Below are positions 8,029-16,087 of a stretch of DNA of 64,000 bases, piece by piece. Source of the DNA: Paractinoplanes pyxinae. Lineage in GTDB: Bacteria; Actinomycetota; Actinomycetes; Mycobacteriales; Micromonosporaceae. A program made the translations under genes and the position numbers. The DNA lies in assembly GCF_026626335.1 (NCBI RefSeq), contig NZ_JAPNTZ010000001.1, positions 744,001 through 808,000 of the forward strand, given 5' to 3'. A model generated the notes under the pieces. It had not been told where the DNA came from. It saw nothing but the letters and a program-made list of their open reading frames with translations, and searched no databases. Numbering within the stretch: the first letter of the stretch is position 1; each line of letters starts with the position of its first letter.

Positions 8029-8604
8029 ATGGCTGACACCAGGGCGCGCCCCCGCCGGGCCGACGCCGAACGCAGCATCGCGCGCATCGTGGCCGGGGCC
8101 CGGGCCGCACTCAGCCGCGATCCGGACGCGACGGTGGACGACATCGCCGCCGCTGCCGGGGTCGGGCGCATGACGGTGTACGGCCACTTCCGCACCCGGC
8201 CTGAGCTGGTCGAGGCCGCTCTGGCCGATGCTTTGCGGGCCGGCGAAGAGAAGCTGGCTGGGGTCGACCTCGAGGGCGACCCCCGCCATGTGCTGACCCG
8301 TCTGCTCGGGTCGAGCTGGTCGCTGGTGTCGGAATCAAACGCGCTTCTGTCAGCGGCCGAAAAGGTGCTGCCCGAGGGCCGGGTGCGCCAGTTGCACGCG
8401 GCCGCCGCCGACCGCGTCGAGCGCCTGATCCGCCGCGGTCAGCGCGACGGCGTCTTCCGCACCGACCTGCCGATCACATGGATGGTCAATGTGATTCAGC
8501 ACGTCCTGCACGGCGCCGCCGAAGAGGTGCGCACCGGCCGCGTACGGGAAAGGGACGTGCCCGACCTCGTGACGAAGACGGTGTTGTCGATTCTCAGCGG
8601 CTGA
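8029..8604 (+). CDS. TetR family transcriptional repressor
   Basis: 191 residues. The N-terminal HTH runs over about residues 10-58 ('RIVAGARAALSRDPDATVDDIAAAAGVGRMTVYGHF', quoted here only to its key Thr-Val-Tyr-Gly-His-Phe end). The remainder is a helical ligand-binding domain ('HVLHGAAEEVRTGRV'). Divergent from the DHA2 exporter with twin operators in the 88-bp gap, it fits the classic drug-sensing repressor arrangement. The ligand is unknown. The last 11 bases overlap the 3' end of the opposite-strand formamidase gene. Confidence 0.93.
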   Translation: MADTRARPRRADAERSIARIVAGARAALSRDPDATVDDIAAAAGVGRMTVYGHFRTRPELVEAALADALRAGEEKLAGVDLEGDPRHVLTRLLGSSWSLVSESNALLSAAEKVLPEGRVRQLHAAAADRVERLIRRGQRDGVFRTDLPITWMVNVIQHVLHGAAEEVRTGRVRERDVPDLVTKTVLSILSG

Positions 8605-9607
8605 GCAGGTAGTCCTGGGCGGTCGAGCGCAACCGGGTGTGGATTCCCTCGTACGCGGGAGGGTTGTGCAGGAAGGTTTTGGCGACCTTGGCCAGCATGG
8701 TGTAGTTCGGGTCGCAGACGTTGCCGACCGGGGCCTCGCCGGCCTGGCTGATCAGTTGGTAGGCGTCGAGGATGTCCAGGCCGGTCAGGTCGGCGGTCCA
8801 GGTGACCAGGTCGTGCTGGCTCATGCGGTACGCGTCCTCGAGCGGGCGGGCCGAGCCGGCCGACATCAGGGCGGCGTCGGTCTCGAAGCGTGGCGTGGGG
8901 GTGGCCGCGCCCTTGATGACGTCGAGGATGAGCACCGTGTTCATGGCTGACTCGACGCCCGTACCGCAGACCTCGCCGTCGCCCTGGCGGCAGTGGCCGT
9001 CGCCGAGGGCGAAGAGTGCGCCGGGCACGTTAACGCCGAAGTACGCGGTCACGCCGGCCCGCAGCTCAGGAGTGTCCAGGTTGCCGCCGTGGGCGTCAGG
9101 GACGATCGTCATGCGGCTCTCGAACGCGGCGGGCGCGACCCCGGCCGTGCCGTGCATGGGGTCCAGTGGCAGTTCGACGGTGAAGTCGCTGCGCCGTGCG
9201 TGGTAGCGGACGACGCCGGCGGCCACGTCCACGTCGTACTTCCAGACCAGTTCGTCCAGCGGCGGGTGCAGCATCGCTGTGGTGTGGGTGCCGGTGAGCG
9301 CCCCGAAGTGCGGGAACGTCGACGAGACGGCCCACTCGCGGGCGGGCACGATCTCGACGAAGTGCACGGCCAGCGTGTCGCCCGGCTCGGCCCCCTCGAC
9401 GTGGATGGGGCCGGTGACCGGGTTCAGGTAGGGGAACTCGCAGACCACGGAGGGCAGGTCGCCCACGTCGCGGACCCGGCCGCCGAAACAGTCCTCGGTG
9501 TAGAGCTCGACGATCGTGCCCGGCTTGACCCGGCGTACGGGCTCACGCCCACCGAAGGTGTACGACAGTTCCTCAGGAGTGGGGCGGTAGCTCACGACGT
9601 CGGTCAT
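8594..9607 (-). CDS. Acetamidase/formamidase family amidohydrolase
   Basis: 337 residues from the ATG at 9607, which overlaps the stop of the upstream permease gene (ATGA). The family motifs are present: 'VHVEGAEPGDTLAV'-like early strand, 'PHFGALTG', 'DPMHGTAGVAP', 'DAHGGNLDT', 'ALGDGHCRQGDGEVCGTG' and 'NPAYE'-type C-terminal helices; the His/Asp/Glu residues of the GDGHxxQGDGE block form the usual active site. Members hydrolyse formamide or short aliphatic amides to ammonia and the acid. Co-translation with an amino-acid/amine permease suggests uptake and deamidation of a nitrogen compound. A longer in-frame extension to 9793 overlaps the permease and has no support. Confidence 0.88.
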   Translation of the reverse strand: MTDVVSYRPTPEELSYTFGGREPVRRVKPGTIVELYTEDCFGGRVRDVGDLPSVVCEFPYLNPVTGPIHVEGAEPGDTLAVHFVEIVPAREWAVSSTFPHFGALTGTHTTAMLHPPLDELVWKYDVDVAAGVVRYHARRSDFTVELPLDPMHGTAGVAPAAFESRMTIVPDAHGGNLDTPELRAGVTAYFGVNVPGALFALGDGHCRQGDGEVCGTGVESAMNTVLILDVIKGAATPTPRFETDAALMSAGSARPLEDAYRMSQHDLVTWTADLTGLDILDAYQLISQAGEAPVGNVCDPNYTMLAKVAKTFLHNPPAYEGIHTRLRSTAQDYLLSR

Positions 9608-10986
9608 CGGCTGTCCTCCGGCGATGAAAGGCCGGCCAGCGCGGGGCGGCGGCCGGTCACGTAGAACACGATAAGCACGATCACTCCGACACCGAGCCAG
9701 GCGAAGCCGAGCGTCTGCGCGGCGATGTCCGCGTTGATCACCACGTAGAGCAGAATCAGGAATCCGATCACCGGAACGATCAGGTGCCGCCACCAGTCCC
9801 GGCTGTGATTTCGTACGACGTAGTGCACGATAACCGCGACGTGGAGAGCCAGGAAGGCGGTCATGGCGCCGAAGTTGACCAGCGTCGACAACAGCGAAAT
9901 GCCGTCGTCGCGCGAGGCCATGTAGAGCCCGAGCACCAAGGACACCGCCGCGACCAGCAGGGTGGCGTTGGCTGGCACCCGGTGCCGCTCGTTGATCCGG
10001 CTCAGGAAGCGCGGCATCTGCCCGTCGCGGGCCATCGCGTACAGCAGCCTGCTGGTAGCGGCCTGGGCCACCAGCGAATTGGCGAAGCCCCAGGCGATCG
10101 CGGTGGCCAGGGCCGTCAGGTTGGCCAGCCAGCCACCGCCGGCCGCCCGAGCGGCGTCGTAGAACGCCGTACCTTCGGGGTCGCCGTTGGCCAGCAGTCC
10201 GGGAGCGTCCGGCACCAGCAGAGCAGCAACCCAGGTCTGTACGACGAACAGCGTGCCCGCCAGCAGCAGCGCGCCCACCATCGCCCGTCCGATCTGGCGC
10301 GCTTCTTCCCGGCTTTCCTCGGCGAGCATCGAAATGCCGTCAAAACCAAGAAATGACAGTACGGCGATCGACACCGCGCCGAAGACGACCGACCACGAGA
10401 ACGTGTCGGCGTTGTAGAGCGGGCTCCACGAGAAGCCGTCGCCCTTCCCGTTGGCGAGAGCCACCACCCCGACCACCAGGAAGATGGCCAGGATGACGAC
10501 CTCGGCCGCCAGCATGATCCGGTTGACCCGGGCCGTCATCTTGATGCCCAGATAGTTGACCACGGTGTTGAGCAGGACAAACGCGACCAGCCACAGCCAC
10601 ACCGGCACTCCCGGCACGAGCGAGTGCATGGCCACGCTCGCGACGAGATACAGCAACCCCGGCACGAGCACGTAGTCGAGCAGGATCACCCACCCGGCCA
10701 GGAACCCGACCGGCGGCGCGATCCCCCGCCCGGCATAGCTGTAGACCGACCCTGCCATCGGAAAGGCCTTGACCATTTGCGCGTACGAGAGGGCGGTGAA
10801 CATCATCGCGACCATCCCGATGACGTACGCGAGGGCGACCATGCCGCCCGACCCGTTGTACACACTGCCGAAGATCCCGAAGGGCGCGATCGGCACCATG
10901 AAGATCAGCCCGTAGATCAGCAGATCGGTGAAGCTCAGCGACCGGCTGAGCTCCTGCCGATACCCGAACTTCTCGATGTCCGCCAT
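9604..10986 (-). CDS. APC superfamily amino-acid/polyamine permease
   Basis: 460 residues, about 12 transmembrane helices. TM1 contains 'IYGLIFMVPIAPFGIFGSV', with the unwound glycine-containing segment of the APC fold, and TM6 carries 'AVLSFLGFDGISMLAEE', the 'GFD' substrate-site motif. It probably imports an amine, amino acid or amide, by proton or cation symport. It is the first gene of a two-gene operon with the formamidase, read away from the phosphorylase gene at 11089. The next gene overlaps by four bases. Confidence 0.9.
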   Translation of the reverse strand: MADIEKFGYRQELSRSLSFTDLLIYGLIFMVPIAPFGIFGSVYNGSGGMVALAYVIGMVAMMFTALSYAQMVKAFPMAGSVYSYAGRGIAPPVGFLAGWVILLDYVLVPGLLYLVASVAMHSLVPGVPVWLWLVAFVLLNTVVNYLGIKMTARVNRIMLAAEVVILAIFLVVGVVALANGKGDGFSWSPLYNADTFSWSVVFGAVSIAVLSFLGFDGISMLAEESREEARQIGRAMVGALLLAGTLFVVQTWVAALLVPDAPGLLANGDPEGTAFYDAARAAGGGWLANLTALATAIAWGFANSLVAQAATSRLLYAMARDGQMPRFLSRINERHRVPANATLLVAAVSLVLGLYMASRDDGISLLSTLVNFGAMTAFLALHVAVIVHYVVRNHSRDWWRHLIVPVIGFLILLYVVINADIAAQTLGFAWLGVGVIVLIVFYVTGRRPALAGLSSPEDSR

Positions 10987-11088
10987 GGCGCCGCCTCTCA
11001 GGCTAGAAACGCACCATAGATCGAATGTCCTCGATCGTCACCCCCCGCCCGGTAGTGTCGCGGCCGCGGGGTGTGATGGGGAGGTGGC

Positions 11089-12171
11089 ATGGGCGGCGTC
11101 GATGTGCTGATCATCGCGGCGTTGAAGGAAGAGCTCGATGCCGTGCGGGCGGCGTCGGGCGTGACCTGGACGCCGTACGAGGGAAATCTGCCGTTTTTGC
11201 ACGCCGACTACCCGTGCCGTGACGGCCGGCGTCTGTCGCTCGCGCTGGCCCGGCCGACCCGGATGGGCGGCCGCACCACCGGCCAGTTCGCGACGCACCT
11301 GGCCGGCGAGCTGAAGCCCGGGTGCCTGGCGATGTCCGGCGTCTGCGCGGGTAACCCGTCGGACGTCGCGCTCGGCGACGTCGTGGTCGCCGAGATCGCG
11401 TACGAGTACGACGAGGGCAAGGTGACCGCGGAGGGCCTGGTCGGCGATCACCGCCAGTTCCGATTGGACGAGCGGTGGTTCCGCGCGGCTCAGGAGTTCG
11501 ATCCGGCCGGGCTGCCGAGCTACGGCGAGGCGACCGAACAGGAGGCGGCCGTCTGGTTCCTCGAGCGGCTGCACGCCGGGCAGGACCCGAGGAGGCATCC
11601 GGCCCGCGACCGCTACTTCCCCGCCGGCACCTGGAACCCCCGTATCGCGGGGCTCGAAGATCGCGGTCTCGTGGCGTGGGGTGATCCCGGCTGGGAGCTG
11701 ACCGCCGCGGGCCGCTCGCATGTCACGCGGCTGCTGTACAACGACGTCGACGGTCCCGACAAGCTGCCGTTCGCCGTGGTGGCCGGCCCGATGGCCAGCG
11801 GCAGCTACGTGGCCAAGGACGGCGAGTCGTGGGATCGGCTCGCGGCCATGGGGGTGCGTACGGTGGTCGGCCTCGAGATGGAGGCCGCGACCATCGCCAC
11901 GGTGGCCGCCGGGCAGAACGTCCCGCACTGGCTCGTCGTGAAGGGCGTGATGGACCACGCCGACCCCAACAAGGACGACCGCTACAAGAGGTTCGCCGCG
12001 CGGGCCGCCGCCGAGGTCTTGCTGGCGCTGCTCGACCAGCTCGCCGGCCGGGGGCCGAGCTCAGGCCCAGCCGCCGTCGTCCCGCCGACAAGCAAGTACC
12101 GGGTTACCGTCACCGGGTCGAAGGGCGTGCAGATCGGCGACGGCACCACGCAGAACAACACTTTCACCTAG
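11089..12171 (+). CDS. Nucleoside-phosphorylase-fold protein with C-terminal amyloid-signalling-like motif
   Basis: 360 residues. The N-terminal part ('VLIIAALKEELDAV', 'AMSGVCAGN', 'ALGDVVVAE') and residues about 220-320 ('VVAGPMASGSYVAK', 'VVGLEMEAA', 'VVKGVMDHAD') form a PNP/UDP phosphorylase domain with the conserved Glu of the MEAA motif. Residues about 140-215 look like an inserted winged-helix segment. The last 25 residues are a detached tail with 'GVQIGDGTTQNNTF' (346-359), a Q-I-G-D-G/T-Q-N-N pattern resembling the RHIM/PP-like bacterial amyloid signalling motifs that link effector proteins to NLR sensors. In such systems phosphorylase domains are common effectors. No NLR is adjacent. 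It could instead be a metabolic nucleosidase with an odd tail. Confidence 0.85.
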   Translation: MGGVDVLIIAALKEELDAVRAASGVTWTPYEGNLPFLHADYPCRDGRRLSLALARPTRMGGRTTGQFATHLAGELKPGCLAMSGVCAGNPSDVALGDVVVAEIAYEYDEGKVTAEGLVGDHRQFRLDERWFRAAQEFDPAGLPSYGEATEQEAAVWFLERLHAGQDPRRHPARDRYFPAGTWNPRIAGLEDRGLVAWGDPGWELTAAGRSHVTRLLYNDVDGPDKLPFAVVAGPMASGSYVAKDGESWDRLAAMGVRTVVGLEMEAATIATVAAGQNVPHWLVVKGVMDHADPNKDDRYKRFAARAAAEVLLALLDQLAGRGPSSGPAAVVPPTSKYRVTVTGSKGVQIGDGTTQNNTFT

Positions 12172-13289
12172 AGCGGAGGCCGGCCGAACATGCGGCACAC
12201 GGCCAGGTCCAAAGCTTTGGTGAGTACGGGGAACAGGGCGTCGTCGGGCTGGGTGGGCATCATGAGGACGATGCTCCGTTCGCCCGCACGGTCCGTGTAG
12301 GTCCACGAGACGTACCCCGGGATGCCGCCGTTGTGCCCGAAGACCGGCCCGCACGAGAGCTGTTCGATGAACAGGCCCAGCCCGTAGCTGAAGGTGGGCG
12401 CCACCACGACCGGGGTCAGCAGCTCCCGCTGCTGAGCCGGGGCGAGCAGGCGGCCCCGCAGGAGGGCTTCGTAGAACGTCCGCAGGTCGGTGGCGTTCGA
12501 GGTCATCGCGCCGGCCGCCCACACCGAGGACGGGTCGACCGCCGTGATGTCCCGGTAGCCGGCGCCGGTCACCGACGGCGGCAGGTAACCGTGGGCGTGA
12601 TAGCCCGCGATCCGCGTAGTCGCCGGGAACGCGGTGCTGCGCAGGCCCAGAGGCCGGATGACACGCTGCTCGACCAGCCGCTCGAGGGCGCGGCCGCTCG
12701 CCTTCTCGACGATCAGGCCGGCCAGAATGTAGTTGGTGTTGGAGTAGGACCAGCCGCCGCCGGGCTCGAAGGAGGGCGGGTGGCTGTTGGCGATGGCGAT
12801 CAGCTCGCGCGGCGTCCGCGGGCGGGTCGGGTCGGCCAGGAACTCGGCGAAGAACGTCTCGTCGGCGCCGTAGTCGAACAGGCCGCTGGTGTGGTTGAGC
12901 AGCATCCGCAGGGTGATGTTCTGGCCGTTCGGCACCAGGCCGGGCAGCCAGTGCTCCACGGTGTCGGTGAGCCGCAGCCGCCGTTCGCCAACCAGTTGCA
13001 GTGCCACGACCGACACGAACGTCTTGGTGTCGCTGCCGACGCGGAAGCGCGCCGACGGCCGCAACGCCTGCCGCGGTTCGAGCCGGGCGACGCCGCTGGT
13101 CAGCTGGATCGTCCGCCGGCCGTCGTCGACCACGGCCAGGGCACCGGTTCCCCCGGCCGCGACCACGTCGTCGAGGGCGGCCTGCAGAGCGGGGTCGCCG
13201 CGGGCGGCCGACGCCGGCGCGGCCGCAGTGGCCGGGAGCACCAGCGCGGCGCAGATCACGAGGAGCGTGCGTATCGATGCATGTCTCAT
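12168..13289 (-). CDS. Secreted serine hydrolase, beta-lactamase/D-Ala-D-Ala carboxypeptidase class C fold
   Basis: 373 residues from the ATG at 13289; the first 29 residues are a Sec signal peptide ending 'PASAA'. The catalytic SxxK is at Ser86-Lys89 ('VGSDTKT'), the YxN tyrosine at 182-184 ('YSN'), and 'FGHNGGIPGY' supplies the third (HxG) motif. The family includes DD-carboxypeptidases, esterases and peptidases; substrate unknown. Closest in pattern to Streptomyces R61-type enzymes. The stop shares four bases (CTAG) with the convergent phosphorylase gene. The promoter region contains the element at 13339-13375 that recurs upstream of the secreted gene at 14631. Confidence 0.9.
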   Translation of the reverse strand: MRHASIRTLLVICAALVLPATAAAPASAARGDPALQAALDDVVAAGGTGALAVVDDGRRTIQLTSGVARLEPRQALRPSARFRVGSDTKTFVSVVALQLVGERRLRLTDTVEHWLPGLVPNGQNITLRMLLNHTSGLFDYGADETFFAEFLADPTRPRTPRELIAIANSHPPSFEPGGGWSYSNTNYILAGLIVEKASGRALERLVEQRVIRPLGLRSTAFPATTRIAGYHAHGYLPPSVTGAGYRDITAVDPSSVWAAGAMTSNATDLRTFYEALLRGRLLAPAQQRELLTPVVVAPTFSYGLGLFIEQLSCGPVFGHNGGIPGYVSWTYTDRAGERSIVLMMPTQPDDALFPVLTKALDLAVCRMFGRPPL

Positions 13290-13338
13290 CCCATCACCGT
13301 GGCACTGCCGACGGCGTCGCACAGGCGGCCGATCATCC

Positions 13339-13375
13339 AATAGGTGACTGTCGATCAATGATTGCGGGTAAGCCG
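13339..13375. promoter_or_regulatory. Shared promoter-region element, copy 1
   Basis: The block including TGACTGTCGATCAATGATTGC and GTAAGCCG lies between the serine hydrolase (-) and the MHS transporter (+). It aligns with 16014-16048 with small indels. Read on the minus strand, the common core is CGGCTT-ACC-GCAATCA-ATCGACAGTCA-TATT. Could be a promoter or regulator site controlling the secreted minus-strand genes. Confidence 0.5.
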
Positions 13376-13380
13376 GGCGG

Positions 13381-14655
13381 ATGCGCAGGGTCATCGTCGC
13401 CAGTCTGATCGGCACGTCGCTGGAGTGGTACGACTTCTTTCTGTACGGGTCGGCGGCGGCGCTCGTGTTCGGGAAGTTGTTCTTTCCGCAGTTCGAATCG
13501 CTCACCGGCACCTTGCTGGCCTTCACCACGTACGCGGTGGGGTTCGTGGCCCGGCCGCTGGGCGGCATCGTCTTCGGGCACTTCGGTGACCGGGCCGGGC
13601 GGCGCAACGTCCTGGTGACCACGCTGGTGCTGATGGGGGCGGCGACCGTGGCCATCGGCCTGGTGCCGTCCTACGCCTCGATCGGGGTAGCGGCTCCGAT
13701 CCTGCTGGTCGTGCTGCGGTTCCTGCAGGGGCTCGGGCTGGGCGGCGAGTGGGGCGGCGCCGTGATCATGTCGGTCGAGCACGGCGGCGAGCACCGGCGC
13801 GGTCTCAACGCCAGCTGGCCGCAGGTCGGTGTGCCGGCCGGCAACCTGCTCGCCGCGGGGGTGCTGTGGATCCTCAACGGCACGTTGTCCGAGGCGGCGT
13901 TCCTGTCGTGGGGCTGGCGGGTGGCCTTCCTGCTCTCCGGCGTCCTTGTCATCGTCGGCCTGTGGATCCGCTTGTCGATCAGCGAGTCGCCGCTGTTCGC
14001 CGAGGTCGAGGAATCGGGCGCCAAAGCTCGTATGCCGCTGATCGAGGTCCTGCGTCGCCATCCGCGCGGACTGCTGGTCGCGATGGCCGCGCGGATCGGC
14101 ACCGACGTGGCTTTTTACACCTTTTCCCTGTACGTGCTGACGTACATCACGGGGACGCTCGGTCTGCCGCGCAGCGTGGGCCTGGCGGCTGTGCTCATCG
14201 GTTCGGCGTTCCAGCTCGCGCTCATCCCGGTGTTCGGCGCGCTTTCCGATCGCGTCGGGCGGCGTCCGGTCTACGCGGTCGGGGCCGCCGGTGCGGCGGT
14301 GTGGGCGTTCGCGTTCTTCCCGTTGCTGGACACGCAGAACCGCGTCGTGATCGTGCTGGCCACGGTGGTCGCCCTGGCCACCCACGCGGCCATGTACGGC
14401 CCGCAGGCGGCGTTCATCGTGGAAATGTTCAGCACCCGGCTGCGCTACTCCGGCGCGTCGATGGGCTACCAGATCGCCGGCATCCTGGGCGGCGCGCTGG
14501 CCCCTCTCATCTCGATCAAATTGGTGCAGCTCACCGGTTCGGCGTTCGCCGTTTCCGCGTACGTCTTAGCAGCGCTCCTCATTACGCTGGTGGCGCTGTG
14601 GTTCGCCCCCGAAACCTCGAAGACCGACCTTCACGCCTCGTCGGCCACCACGTGA
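13381..14655 (+). CDS. MFS transporter, metabolite:proton symporter (MHS) family
   Basis: 424 residues, 12 predicted membrane helices. 'GTSLEWYDFFLYGSAA' at the N-terminus and 'FVARPLGGIVFGHFGDRAGRR' in loop 2-3 are diagnostic for the MHS family (ShiA, ProP, KgtP, citrate carriers), which import organic acids or osmolytes with protons. 'QGLGLGGEWGGAV' is also typical. The substrate cannot be assigned. It is divergent from the serine hydrolase and its 3' end overlaps the opposite-strand C15-like gene by 25 bases. Confidence 0.93.
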   Translation: MRRVIVASLIGTSLEWYDFFLYGSAAALVFGKLFFPQFESLTGTLLAFTTYAVGFVARPLGGIVFGHFGDRAGRRNVLVTTLVLMGAATVAIGLVPSYASIGVAAPILLVVLRFLQGLGLGGEWGGAVIMSVEHGGEHRRGLNASWPQVGVPAGNLLAAGVLWILNGTLSEAAFLSWGWRVAFLLSGVLVIVGLWIRLSISESPLFAEVEESGAKARMPLIEVLRRHPRGLLVAMAARIGTDVAFYTFSLYVLTYITGTLGLPRSVGLAAVLIGSAFQLALIPVFGALSDRVGRRPVYAVGAAGAAVWAFAFFPLLDTQNRVVIVLATVVALATHAAMYGPQAAFIVEMFSTRLRYSGASMGYQIAGILGGALAPLISIKLVQLTGSAFAVSAYVLAALLITLVALWFAPETSKTDLHASSATT

Positions 14656-16007
14656 ACCAGGTTGCGGGTCTGCTGGGCGATGGCCAGGCGCCACGCGTCG
14701 AAGGTGGCGTCGCTGGGCTCGTAGTCGGTCTCGAAATGCTGCATGTCCGGGGTGTGGATGTGCCCGGCCGGAATGCTCAGGCCGAGGCGGTCGCGCAGCA
14801 GCGTGTTGCGGTAGGCACTCTCGTTGGACAGGTAGTTGCCGCCACCGCCGCTGTACGAGCATGACTGCGGGCTCGGCGGCACGCCGTCGCGCGTGACTCT
14901 CTCCGGCGCCGTGCAATCCGGGAATTCGACGTACGAGGTGCGGTGGACGACACCGAACGCCACCGACTCGTCGGGCCAGGTGTCGCCCGGCGGACGCGGC
15001 ACGTCGGCGCCCGTGTCGGCCGCGATCATCGCTTCCACCGGCAGGGTGGCGCTGGTCCACTGCGGCGGATCGCGCAGATCCGGAGTGGCTGGCCCGCCCC
15101 ACCGGTCGACCACGGTGATGGTGCATTCGGGGTTGTTCACCGCCAGCTGCGGCACCCCGCCGACCGCCGCGCAGGGCCGGAAGTTGTCGTTGCCGGGCGA
15201 GACACCGTGGTAGCGCGCGTTGAACTGCTCGAGGTTGAACACCGCGCCCCCGGCCTGGCTCACCGTGATCGAGGCGTCGACCTGGCGCGGGCCCGGCCGC
15301 ATGAATGGGCCCACGGTGTCTTCGAGATAGCCGCGCCGGAACTCGGGATAGCTCACCGGCAGCGTGTAGGCCTCGATGAACGCGTTCCCGTGGCGCGTGC
15401 CGTCCAGTGACAGCGCGGTCGCTCCCGACGGGTTGCCGTGCCGGATGTTGTTGCCGCCCACCCCGCCGTCCAGCGTGTACGGATCGAACCCGCTGACGAT
15501 GACCCGCTTGACCTTGCTGCCCGCCGGCAAGTTGATGTCCGGCATCCCACGCGATGCGCGGTCGAACGTCTCGATCAGCTGCAGACGCTGACCCGAGAAG
15601 AGAGGGAGCTGCCGGATGGCCGCCATGGCCTCGATCCGGGTCCAGTAGAGCGGACGGTCGTCGCTGTAGGGCAGGCTCCCGCGCACCGGACCGCGCCGCT
15701 GAGCCCGGTCGACCGCCGCGTGCCACAGCTTCTCGCCCTCACGCGCCAGCAGCTTCTCGGCCGCGCCGGGCGAACGGGCGGCGCACAGCCGCCGGACGAG
15801 GGCCGGTGTGAAGCCCTGAAAGCCCGCACCCTCGATCATCTGCCGCGCGAACGGCCTGTCCTGCCCCGGGAGCGTGACGGTCAAGCGGTTCTCCTCGACC
15901 GACAACGGCACCGACGGGTCGAGGCAGCCGGCCGCCCGGGCGGGGCCGGCGACGGCCACGGAGCCCGCGGCCAGGGACATCACGGCAAGCACGCGGAGAA
16001 GCCTCAT
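14631..16007 (-). CDS. Secreted pyroglutamyl-peptidase (C15)-like protein with Cys-to-Ser replacement
   Basis: 458 residues with a Sec signal peptide (residues 1-26, 'PARAA'). Residues about 168-425 resemble peptidase C15: 'VIVSGFDPY' (169-177) and 'NPSGATAL' match the N-terminal loop, 'AVFNLEQFN' puts Glu260 where the catalytic Glu belongs, and 'AGHIHTP' puts His418 at the catalytic His. The position of the nucleophilic Cys, normally G-x-Y-x-C-N, reads 'GNYLSN', so Ser394 replaces Cys. The protein is about twice the length of C15 enzymes, is exported and has an extra N-terminal helical domain. It may be a serine version of the enzyme, an inactive binder, or something new; activity is not predictable. 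Confidence 0.72.
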   Translation of the reverse strand: MRLLRVLAVMSLAAGSVAVAGPARAAGCLDPSVPLSVEENRLTVTLPGQDRPFARQMIEGAGFQGFTPALVRRLCAARSPGAAEKLLAREGEKLWHAAVDRAQRRGPVRGSLPYSDDRPLYWTRIEAMAAIRQLPLFSGQRLQLIETFDRASRGMPDINLPAGSKVKRVIVSGFDPYTLDGGVGGNNIRHGNPSGATALSLDGTRHGNAFIEAYTLPVSYPEFRRGYLEDTVGPFMRPGPRQVDASITVSQAGGAVFNLEQFNARYHGVSPGNDNFRPCAAVGGVPQLAVNNPECTITVVDRWGGPATPDLRDPPQWTSATLPVEAMIAADTGADVPRPPGDTWPDESVAFGVVHRTSYVEFPDCTAPERVTRDGVPPSPQSCSYSGGGGNYLSNESAYRNTLLRDRLGLSIPAGHIHTPDMQHFETDYEPSDATFDAWRLAIAQQTRNLVHVVADEA

Positions 16008-16013
16008 CTCATC

Positions 16014-16048
16014 AATATATGACTGTCGATTGATTGCCGGTCAAGCCG
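16014..16048. promoter_or_regulatory. Shared promoter-region element, copy 2
   Basis: Lies 7 bp upstream of the C15-like gene (-) and 40 bp upstream of the GDSL gene (+). It contains TGACTGTCGATTGATTGCC and CAAGCCG, matching 13339-13375. On the minus strand TTGACC and TATATT stand 19 bp apart and could be -35 and -10 boxes for the 14631 gene. Confidence 0.5.
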
Positions 16049-16087
16049 ATGGTAACGATGAGCGTCGATGACTTCCGAGGGGGTGCC

